DNA of 5,325 nt, taken from the NCBI GenBank assembly GCA_030523505.1, contig JAUNIK010000213.1:1-5325 (forward strand), in the 5' to 3' direction. The notes below the pieces were generated by a model, which saw only the letters and a program-made list of their open reading frames with translations, was not told where the DNA came from and ran no database searches. Shown here in pieces: positions 1-5,325 of the stretch. Position 1 is the stretch's first letter. Each line of letters begins with the position of its first letter. Position numbers and translations under genes: made by a program. Source of the stretch: Prevotellaceae bacterium (GTDB taxonomy: Bacteria; Bacteroidota; Bacteroidia; Bacteroidales; Bacteroidaceae).

Positions 1-1152
1 GATAGGATACTTCTCCTCAATGTTCTCCCATGGATCCTCCTTGAGCTGCTTGATACCCAGAGACATCTTGCGCTCGTTGCGGTCAAGTGTCAGGATAACG
101 GCCTCAACCTCGTCGCCAACCTTGATGAAGTCCTGAGCTGAACGCAGGTGCTGGCTCCATGACATCTCTGAAACGTGGATCAGACCCTCTACGCCCGGAG
201 CAATCTCGATGAATGCACCGTAATCGGCCATAACGACAACCTTGCCCTTGACAACGTCGCCAACCTTGAGGTTAGGATCAAGAGCATCCCATGGGTGTGG
301 AGTGAGCTGCTTGAGACCAAGAGCGATACGCTTCTTCTCATCATCGAAGTCAAGGATAACAACATTGATCTTCTCGTCGAGTGTTACAACCTCCTTTGGA
401 TCGCTTACGCGGCCCCATGAAAGGTCTGTGATATGGATGAGACCGTCAACACCACCGAGGTCAACGAATACACCGTAAGATGTGATGTTCTTAACAGTAC
501 CCTCGAGGATCTGACCCTTCTCGAGCTTGCCGATGATTTCCTTCTTCTGCTGCTCGAGCTCTGCCTCGATGAGAGCCTTGTGAGAAACAACTACATTCTT
601 GAACTCCTGGTTGATCTTAACGATCTTGAATTCCATTGTCTTGCCTACGAATACATCGTAGTCGCGTATTGGATGAACATCAATCTGGCTACCTGGAAGG
701 AATGCCTCGATACCGAATACATCAACGATCATACCACCCTTAGTGCGGCACTTGATGTAACCAGTAACAACCTCGTTTGCATCGAGAGCTGCGTTAACGC
801 GATCCCAGCTCTTGCTCATGCGAGCCTTCTTGTGAGAGAGTACGAGCTGACCCTTGCGGTCCTCCTGATTCTCTACATAAACCTCAACAACGTCACCTAC
901 CTTAAGATCTGGGTTGTAACGGAACTCAGATGCAGGGATGATACCGTCGCTCTTGTAACCGATGTTTATGATTACTTCCTTCTTGTCAACAGAGATAACT
1001 GTACCATCAACTACCTGATGATCTGCTACCTTGTTGAGGGTCTCGTCGTAAGCCTTTGTCAATTCCTCAGCGCTTACACCGAAAGCCTGACCATTCTCGA
1101 ACTCTTCCCAGTTGAAGCCCTCGAGTGGCTGAATGTTCTTAAAATCTGCCAT
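1..1152 (-). CDS. rpsA: 30S ribosomal protein S1, N-terminal 384 residues (3' end cut by window edge)
   Basis: S1 binds single-stranded, A/U-rich mRNA on the small ribosomal subunit and helps load messages for initiation. The reading frame is open for 384 codons from ATG at 1152 to base 1. Four S1 (OB-fold) RNA-binding repeats are visible, at about residues 46-107, 127-191, 213-281 and 298-369. The last two carry the classic signature, SYGVFVDLGGVDGLIHITDL and DYGAFIEIAPGVEGLIHVSEM-like, each followed by SW. Six-repeat S1 proteins are usually 550-600 residues, so about one third, probably two more repeats, lies outside. The start is well fixed: an in-frame TAA at 1177-1179 has no other start codon between it and the ATG. 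No Shine-Dalgarno is present; the 30 bases before the ATG are almost pure A/T. Every lysine codon I read is AAG, unlike the mixed AAA/AAG of pyrB and pyrI, which suggests high expression. It has its own promoter and a structured leader. Confidence 0.97.
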   Translation of the reverse strand, partial: MADFKNIQPLEGFNWEEFENGQAFGVSAEELTKAYDETLNKVADHQVVDGTVISVDKKEVIINIGYKSDGIIPASEFRYNPDLKVGDVVEVYVENQEDRKGQLVLSHKKARMSKSWDRVNAALDANEVVTGYIKCRTKGGMIVDVFGIEAFLPGSQIDVHPIRDYDVFVGKTMEFKIVKINQEFKNVVVSHKALIEAELEQQKKEIIGKLEKGQILEGTVKNITSYGVFVDLGGVDGLIHITDLSWGRVSDPKEVVTLDEKINVVILDFDDEKKRIALGLKQLTPHPWDALDPNLKVGDVVKGKVVVMADYGAFIEIAPGVEGLIHVSEMSWSQHLRSAQDFIKVGDEVEAVILTLDRNERKMSLGIKQLKEDPWENIEEKYPI

Positions 1153-1179
1153 AAAAATTAATAAATGTTTTTTTAATTA

Positions 1180-1196
1180 ATAAAGTTGGACTTTAT
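1180..1196 (-). promoter_or_regulatory. Small perfect hairpin in the rpsA leader
   Basis: The transcript would read AUAAAGU, loop CCA, ACUUUAU: a perfect 7-bp inverted repeat with a 3-base loop, 27 bases before the rpsA start codon. The stem is mostly A-U, so it is weak alone. The sequence from the hairpin to the ATG is A/U-rich and unstructured, the type of RNA S1 prefers. No U-tract follows, so it is not a terminator. The inverted repeat is directly visible; a regulatory role is inference. Confidence 0.4.
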
Positions 1197-1217
1197 GTTG
1201 ATTAATACTATTGATTA

Positions 1218-1267
1218 GAGCACATAATAACCCAAGTTCCGCATTAGCGAAACTCGGATCTATGCTC
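1218..1267 (-). promoter_or_regulatory. Long stem-loop in the rpsA 5' leader (candidate cis-regulatory RNA)
   Basis: Read on the minus strand, bases 1267-1261 pair with 1224-1218 (7 bp, one G-U). A 4-base bulge on the 3' side (1228-1225, AUUA) follows. Bases 1260-1247 then pair with 1242-1229 (14 bp, four G-U wobbles), closed by the tetraloop UAAU at 1246-1243. That gives 21 pairs over 50 bases in an otherwise A/T-rich region. The base of the stem is about 5 bases from the predicted transcription start, so the mRNA would begin almost directly with this structure. No U-run follows, so it does not look like an intrinsic terminator. In E. coli, rpsA is autoregulated through hairpins in its leader; a similar role here is inference. 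It might instead protect the mRNA 5' end from decay. Confidence 0.6.
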
Positions 1268-1278
1268 AAAATCGGATG

Positions 1279-1310
1279 CAAAGTTAATAATTATCCTTTA
1301 CTTATGCAAA
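1279..1310 (-). promoter_or_regulatory. rpsA promoter, consensus Bacteroidota type
   Basis: On the minus strand the -33 element TTTG (1310-1307) is followed after exactly 20 bases by the -7 element TAACTTTG (1286-1279). This fully matches the TTTG-N19-21-TANNTTTG consensus used by the Bacteroidota housekeeping sigma factor. Transcription should begin near 1271-1274, probably at a purine at 1272 or 1273, giving a leader of about 120 bases before the rpsA ATG. The promoter lies downstream of pyrI, so rpsA need not depend on the pyr promoter. Confidence 0.8.
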
Positions 1311-1374
1311 TATTTTCCGATTTTTATTATATATAATGTGTAAATTGCAGAATTTCTTGATAATTCTCGGCATT

Positions 1375-1833
1375 TTAACACAATTCTACCTTGGAAATCT
1401 CCTGTTCTTTGTCGCAGTAGTGACAACGTACGGCTGTGTGACCTTTGCTTTCTACAACATGGAAGATTGTTGCCATCGGTTCGTTGTTGGTGATGCACTT
1501 TGGATTATGGCACTTCACGATACCCTTCAGTGTGCTTGGAGTTACAACGGTGATTTTCTCTACCACCTCGAAACCTTTAATCACGCTCATCACAATCTTT
1601 GGGGCTACTACCGACAGTTTGTTTATCTCTTCAGGTGTAAAGAATCTGTCGCTGACTTTGATAATACCCTTTTTGCCCAGTTTCTCCGATGGATAGTTGT
1701 AACCGATTGTGACAGGGTTTGTCTCCTGATCGAGCCCAAGGAGGTTGACTACCTGGAATGTTTTATCAGCAGGGATATGGTCGATAACGGTACCGTTCTC
1801 GATAGCCGCTACAAGTCTTTCTTTTTTATTCAT
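1375..1833 (-). CDS. pyrI: Aspartate carbamoyltransferase regulatory chain
   Basis: PyrI is the allosteric subunit of E. coli-type aspartate carbamoyltransferase. It joins catalytic trimers into the holoenzyme and binds CTP/UTP (inhibition) or ATP (activation). The product is 152 residues; E. coli PyrI is 153. The zinc site that contacts the catalytic chain is complete: C108-x4-C113 and C137-x2-C140, in the same arrangement as E. coli. The N-terminal nucleotide-binding half keeps the positions matching E. coli D19, H20, K60 and K94 (here D18, H19, K59, K93), so effector binding should be retained. The ATG at 1833 lies 2 bases after the pyrB stop, indicating one transcript and probable translational coupling, which would help match subunit numbers. 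The gene ends at TAA (1377-1375). I see no convincing intrinsic terminator after it, so some read-through towards rpsA is possible. Confidence 0.97.
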   Translation of the reverse strand: MNKKERLVAAIENGTVIDHIPADKTFQVVNLLGLDQETNPVTIGYNYPSEKLGKKGIIKVSDRFFTPEEINKLSVVAPKIVMSVIKGFEVVEKITVVTPSTLKGIVKCHNPKCITNNEPMATIFHVVESKGHTAVRCHYCDKEQEISKVELC

Positions 1834-1835
1834 AA

Positions 1836-2786
1836 CTATCTGGTAATGATTGTTTTGTCGTTCTTTATTTCATCTAATCCTATACCCAGCACTCGGCAGT
1901 ATATAGCTTCGCGGGCGTAGAGACCGTTCTGAGCCTGCTGGATGTAGTATGCATGTGGGTTGTCATCAACATCGTAGGCAATCTCATTCACGCGTGGCAG
2001 TGGGTGGAGAATCTTCATGTTCTCGCGTGCCAAGCCCAGCATAGAATTTTTGAGGATGTAAACATTCTTCACGCGCTCATATTCCATCAAATCTGAGAAA
2101 CGCTCTTTCTGTACACGAGTCATGTATATGATGTCAGCATCAGCAATGATCTTCTCGTTGAATGCAGTATGCTCCTGGAAATTGATTCCGTGTTCCTTGC
2201 AGTAGAGTTTGTACTCGTTAGGCATAGCCAACTCTTTTGGTGCAATGAAGTGGAATGTTGGATTGAAATGACGCATGGCTGTGATGAGCGAGTGAACGGT
2301 ACGACCGTACTTCAAGTCACCGACAAGATATATGTTCAGGTTCTCGAGTGTGCCCTGTGTCTTGTAGATAGAATAGAGGTCGAGCAAGCACTGTGATGGA
2401 TGCTCATGAGCACCGTCGCCGGCATTGACGATAGGTACTGGTGCAATTTCGCTTGCATATTGTGCAGCACCTTCTATGAAATGGCGCATCACAATGATGT
2501 CGGCATAGTTGCTAACCATGAGTATTGTGTCTTTGAGAGTCTCGCCCTTCGTACCGCTTGTGATCTTTGGATCGGCAAAGCCGATGACCTTGGCTCCGAG
2601 GCGGTTCGCGGCAGTCTCGAATGAGAGTCGGGTGCGGGTTGAAGGCTCAAAAAAGAGTGTTGCTACTATGCGACCTTTGAGAAGTTCGCGGTTAGGATGC
2701 TTTTCAAACTCTTGCGCCATTTCGATGAGGTACATAATCTCCTCTTTCGACAAGTCTGCAATAGTTACATAATCATGTTTTTTCAT
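1836..2786 (-). CDS. pyrB: Aspartate carbamoyltransferase catalytic chain
   Basis: PyrB condenses carbamoyl phosphate with L-aspartate to give N-carbamoyl-L-aspartate, the committed step of de novo pyrimidine synthesis, in the cytoplasm. At 316 residues it fits the family (about 310). The carbamoyl-phosphate loop FFEPSTRTR (residues 45-53) holds S49, T50, R51 and T52. The mobile loop contributed by the neighbouring subunit has S77 and K80 ([11 protein letters not shown]). Other active-site residues are R101, H129 and Q132 in [10 protein letters not shown]162 in GRTVHSL, R224 and Q226 in TRVQ, and L263-P264 in HPLPRV. These motifs separate it from ornithine carbamoyltransferase, and the adjacent pyrI confirms it. 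No start codon lies between an in-frame TAA at 2823-2825 and the ATG at 2786. There is no Shine-Dalgarno. It is first in the pyrB-pyrI operon and divergent from the penicillin-binding protein gene. Confidence 0.98.
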   Translation of the reverse strand: MKKHDYVTIADLSKEEIMYLIEMAQEFEKHPNRELLKGRIVATLFFEPSTRTRLSFETAANRLGAKVIGFADPKITSGTKGETLKDTILMVSNYADIIVMRHFIEGAAQYASEIAPVPIVNAGDGAHEHPSQCLLDLYSIYKTQGTLENLNIYLVGDLKYGRTVHSLITAMRHFNPTFHFIAPKELAMPNEYKLYCKEHGINFQEHTAFNEKIIADADIIYMTRVQKERFSDLMEYERVKNVYILKNSMLGLARENMKILHPLPRVNEIAYDVDDNPHAYYIQQAQNGLYAREAIYCRVLGIGLDEIKNDKTIITR

Positions 2787-2817
2787 TGCTTTTACAGATA
2801 GTTGGGATTTCTGACTG

Positions 2818-2825
2818 CGAAGTTA
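2818..2825 (-). promoter_or_regulatory. Candidate -7 element of the pyrBI promoter
   Basis: The minus strand reads TAACTTCG, one mismatch from the Bacteroidota -7 consensus TANNTTTG. No TTTG is found 19-21 bases upstream, so the -33 half is poor or absent. Transcription would start near 2810-2813 and leave a leader of only about 25 bases before the pyrB ATG. The weak match may mean a modest or activator-dependent promoter. Confidence 0.4.
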
Positions 2826-2870
2826 ACAATATTTTCCGAAAAACATGCCCATTTATTAAAAAGAAATTTG

Positions 2871-2878
2871 TATTTTTG
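2871..2878 (+). promoter_or_regulatory. Candidate -7 element of the penicillin-binding protein gene
   Basis: The plus strand reads TATTTTTG, an exact TANNTTTG match, in a flank (AATTTG before, CAAAG after) common in Bacteroidota promoters. The expected -33 TTTG is missing at the right distance (2847-2850 is GCCC). Transcription would start near 2883-2886, about 65 bases before the ATG at 2950. This element and the pyrB -7 element face away from each other, 45 bases apart. Confidence 0.5.
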
Positions 2879-2949
2879 CAAAGATTAATCATTTTGGTAG
2901 GCCAATGATGGTCTGAAACTAACAAAAAATAAGGTTATTTCTATAGAAA

Positions 2950-5289
2950 ATGCGTAGAAAATTCATACATACCCTTTGGGCATTACTGGTATTAGGTGTA
3001 CTGACTGTGATACTGCTGTTTGTTGCAATATGGAACGGTTGGATTGGCTATATGCCGGCTGTCGACGACTTGCAGAATCCAATATCGCGTTCAGCCACTC
3101 AGATTTATTCCTATGATGGAAAACTCATCGGAACATGGAGCTACAATAAGGAAAATCGCGTCTGTATTGACTATAACGACATCTCCGAGCACATGGTCCA
3201 TGCTCTTGTCGCTACCGAGGATGAGCGCTTTTATAGCCATTCCGGTATAGATTTCATAGCCCTTGGTCGTGCCATCATCAAGCGAGGCATCCTTGGACGG
3301 TCGAGTGCCGGTGGTGGTTCCACCATCACACAGCAGTTGGCAAAACAGCTTTATTCCGAGACGGCACCGAGCTCGCTCCAGCGAATGATGCAGAAACCGA
3401 TAGAGTGGGTGATAGCAGTGAAACTCGAGCGCAACTACACAAAGGAGGAGATTATAGCCCTCTATCTCAACTATTTCGATTTCCTTCACAACGCGGTAGG
3501 TATCAAGACTGCAGCAAATACCTATTTCAGCAAAGAACCATCCGAACTGACCATTCCTGAGGCTGCCATGCTTACCGGTTTGTGCAAGAACCCATCACTG
3601 TTCAATCCTGTACGTTTCCCGGAGCGTAGCTTGAAGCGTCGAAATGTTGTTCTGCAACAGATGCTCAAGGCGGGCTATATCACGGAAGCAGAGTATGCCG
3701 ACTATTCACAGCAACCTATAGCACTGCGTTTCCATCGTACAGACCATAAAGAAGGATTGGCTCCTTATTTCCGCGAGTATCTGCGTCAGTATGTCACAGC
3801 TGAGATACCAAGTCGTTCGAAATATCCAGCTTGGAACTATCGTCAGTATGTGAGCGATTCCATAGCATGGGAGGAGGACCCACTCTATGGCTGGTGTCAG
3901 AAGAATCGCAAGAAGGATGGTTCACATTATAATATATATGAGGATGGATTGAAGTTCTATACCACCATCGATTCTCGTATGCAGCGTTATGCCGAAGAGG
4001 CATTGCAGCAGCATGTGGCACAGTATCTCCAGCCTGCGTTCACAAAGGAGAACCGCATGAAGGCTAATGCTCCGTTCACTTCCGACCTCACTCCGAAGCA
4101 GGTCAGCGAGATTATGAACCGTGCTATCCAGCAGAGTGAGCGATACAATGTGATGCGTTCGGCAGGATATTCGCGAGAGGAAATCGACAAATCATTCCGT
4201 ACCAAGACTCCGATGACAATCTTCACTTATAACGGTGAGATTGATACGATGATGACTCCGCTCGACTCTATACGCTACTACAAGTCGTTCCTGCGTGCTG
4301 GATTTGTTTCCATGGAACCATCGACAGGTTTTGTCAAGGCGTATGTGGGTGGTCTCAACTATCATCATTTCATGTATGATATGGCTTCCGTAGGTCGTCG
4401 TCAGGTGGGTTCTACCATCAAACCATATCTCTATTCGTTGGCTATGGAAAACGGCATGTCGCCTTGCGACCTTGCACCGAATGTACAGACCACATACACC
4501 GTTGCAGGAAAGCCTTGGACTCCTCGTAACGCCTCTCGCAGACGCTATGGCGAGATGGTGACATTGAAATGGGGCTTGGCGCAGTCGAACAACTGGATAT
4601 CGGCTTACCTCATGAGTCGTCTGAATCCGCATCAGTTTGTTGACCTTCTCCACAGTTATGGTATTAGCAATCCTGAGATACATCCTTCAATGTCGCTCTG
4701 TCTTGGTCCTTGTGACATCAGTGTTGCCGAGATGGTGAGTGCATACACCACATTCGTAAACCATGGTATTCGTACGTCGCCGATATTCGTTACCCGCATT
4801 GAGGATAATGAAGGCAATGTACTCGCTGAGTTTGCTCCACGCATGAACGAGGTTATCTCTGCAGAGGCTGCCGACAAGATGATAACGCTTCTCCGTGGTG
4901 TCATCGATGGTGGTACTGGTGGACGAATCCGCTCGCGTTATAACATCGAGGGGCAGATAGCAGGAAAGACCGGTACAACCAACAACAATTCCGATGCCTG
5001 GTTCATCGGTTGTACTCCGCAACTTGTCAGTGGTTGTTGGGTAGGAGGTGAAGATCGCGATATCCATTTCGACAATATGACATACGGTCAGGGTGCTGCA
5101 ATGGCACTGCCGGTATGGGCTATCTATATGCAGAAGATATACAAGGATAAGGAGTTGGGATTCTCCACGGTAGTACCGTTCGATTTGCCTGAGGACTATG
5201 ATCCTTGTTCCGGTCACTTCGCTTCTGGTGAAGAAGCCTCCGAAGAAGATGATATGATAGGTATCAATCTTGAGGAGGTGTACGAGTGA
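2950..5289 (+). CDS. Class A penicillin-binding protein (PBP1A-like, bifunctional transglycosylase/transpeptidase)
   Basis: This inner-membrane enzyme polymerises lipid II into glycan strands and cross-links the peptides, with the catalytic domains in the periplasm. The 779-residue product has a short basic start and one membrane anchor (about residues 7-28). A GT51 transglycosylase domain follows (about 50-240), with EDERFYSHSG (catalytic E90), GGSTITQQLAKQL (122-134), KPIEWVIAVKLE (second glutamate E152) and EAAMLTGLCKNPSLFNP (204-220). The transpeptidase domain (about 335-730) has the nucleophile motif STIK (S488, K491), SNN (546-548) and KTG (673-675), all intact, so both activities are expected. 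About 90 residues (357-447) are inserted early in the transpeptidase domain, and the tail is acidic (761-778). The ATG is the first start after an in-frame TAG at 2944-2946; no Shine-Dalgarno is present. mrcA/ponA are possible names, but the paralogue cannot be fixed from sequence alone. Confidence 0.96.
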   Translation: MRRKFIHTLWALLVLGVLTVILLFVAIWNGWIGYMPAVDDLQNPISRSATQIYSYDGKLIGTWSYNKENRVCIDYNDISEHMVHALVATEDERFYSHSGIDFIALGRAIIKRGILGRSSAGGGSTITQQLAKQLYSETAPSSLQRMMQKPIEWVIAVKLERNYTKEEIIALYLNYFDFLHNAVGIKTAANTYFSKEPSELTIPEAAMLTGLCKNPSLFNPVRFPERSLKRRNVVLQQMLKAGYITEAEYADYSQQPIALRFHRTDHKEGLAPYFREYLRQYVTAEIPSRSKYPAWNYRQYVSDSIAWEEDPLYGWCQKNRKKDGSHYNIYEDGLKFYTTIDSRMQRYAEEALQQHVAQYLQPAFTKENRMKANAPFTSDLTPKQVSEIMNRAIQQSERYNVMRSAGYSREEIDKSFRTKTPMTIFTYNGEIDTMMTPLDSIRYYKSFLRAGFVSMEPSTGFVKAYVGGLNYHHFMYDMASVGRRQVGSTIKPYLYSLAMENGMSPCDLAPNVQTTYTVAGKPWTPRNASRRRYGEMVTLKWGLAQSNNWISAYLMSRLNPHQFVDLLHSYGISNPEIHPSMSLCLGPCDISVAEMVSAYTTFVNHGIRTSPIFVTRIEDNEGNVLAEFAPRMNEVISAEAADKMITLLRGVIDGGTGGRIRSRYNIEGQIAGKTGTTNNNSDAWFIGCTPQLVSGCWVGGEDRDIHFDNMTYGQGAAMALPVWAIYMQKIYKDKELGFSTVVPFDLPEDYDPCSGHFASGEEASEEDDMIGINLEEVYE

Positions 5290-5301
5290 AGCCTGTGGCT
5301 T
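5289..5301 (+). terminator. Weak hairpin overlapping the PBP stop codon
   Basis: AAGCC, loop TGT, GGCTT forms a perfect 5-bp inverted repeat whose first base is the last base of the TGA stop. What follows is A/T-rich but not a run of T, so this is at best a poor intrinsic terminator. The rest of the 3' region is outside the window. Confidence 0.2.
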
Positions 5302-5325
5302 AATTGATAATTGACAATTGATAAT
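5302..5325 (+). repeat. Tandem heptamer repeat AATTGAY, continuing past the right edge
   Basis: Three full copies of a 7-base unit stand head to tail: AATTGAT (5302-5308), AATTGAC (5309-5315) and AATTGAT (5316-5322), followed by AAT at the window end. It can also be seen as a perfect 10-base direct repeat AATTGATAAT (5302-5311 and 5316-5325) separated by TGAC. The array begins 12 bases after the PBP stop codon. Its full length and what lies beyond cannot be seen. No function is evident. Confidence 0.7.

Noticed and set aside
433..1161. Plus-strand open frame of 242 codons opposite rpsA
   Set aside because: It is antisense to a clear S1 gene; the protein has no recognisable family and reflects the strong codon bias of rpsA on the other strand.
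1208..1244. Two tiny frames in the rpsA leader stem-loop: ATG at 1244 with 9 codons and ATG at 1225 with 5 codons
   Set aside because: Very short frames are expected by chance, there is no ribosome-binding evidence, and both starts are within the predicted stem-loop. Worth remembering only if ribosome profiling shows a signal.
1326..1337. 12-base palindrome ATTATATATAAT as an operator
   Set aside because: Alternating A/T palindromes arise easily in such A/T-rich intergenic DNA; no second copy is seen near the pyrB or PBP promoters.
1349..1367. 6-bp inverted repeat AGAATT/AATTCT after pyrI as a terminator
   Set aside because: The stem is short and A/U-rich, and no U-run follows in the pyrI transcript direction.
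1336..1920. Plus-strand open frame of 194 codons across pyrI and the end of pyrB
   Set aside because: It overlaps two well-supported genes on the opposite strand, and its composition looks like a reverse reading of them.
4687..5217. Minus-strand open frames opposite the PBP gene (also 4192-4683 and 3091-3489)
   Set aside because: All lie inside the PBP coding region, have no family features, and the PBP motifs in the plus frame are unambiguous.
1..5325. Search for mobile elements, CRISPR arrays, tRNA or rRNA genes, toxin-antitoxin or defence genes
   Set aside because: Nothing matching was found: the window is filled by four intact housekeeping genes and short intergenic regions.

Overview
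The window reads as chromosomal DNA from a Bacteroidota bacterium, most likely Bacteroidales and Prevotella-like. The support is a promoter upstream of rpsA that matches the Bacteroidota consensus (TTTG, 20 bp, TANNTTTG), the absence of Shine-Dalgarno sequences before all four genes, A/T-rich gaps, and protein sequences typical of that phylum. The genus is inferred from general resemblance and was not tested.

Layout: positions 1-1152 (minus) hold the first 384 codons of rpsA, ribosomal protein S1, which runs off the left edge. Positions 1153-1374 are non-coding. They carry the rpsA promoter and, just after the predicted transcription start, a long stem-loop (1218-1267) followed by a smaller perfect hairpin (1180-1196). 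Positions 1375-2786 (minus) hold pyrB and pyrI, the catalytic and regulatory chains of aspartate carbamoyltransferase, 2 bases apart and clearly co-transcribed. Positions 2787-2949 are a divergent intergenic region with one candidate -7 promoter element facing each way. Positions 2950-5289 (plus) hold a complete class A penicillin-binding protein. The last 24 bases are an A/T-rich heptamer repeat that continues past the right edge.

The genes are housekeeping: translation, de novo pyrimidine synthesis and peptidoglycan synthesis. All reading frames are intact, and there is no sign of mobile elements, CRISPR, defence genes or recent transfer. I see no undescribed multi-gene system. The most interesting item is the structured 5' leader of rpsA, which would suit autoregulation of S1 but is only a prediction. 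Lesser points are the very short predicted pyrB leader (no room for an E. coli-type attenuator), a 12-base sequence shared by the rpsA and pyrB upstream regions, and the terminal heptamer repeat.
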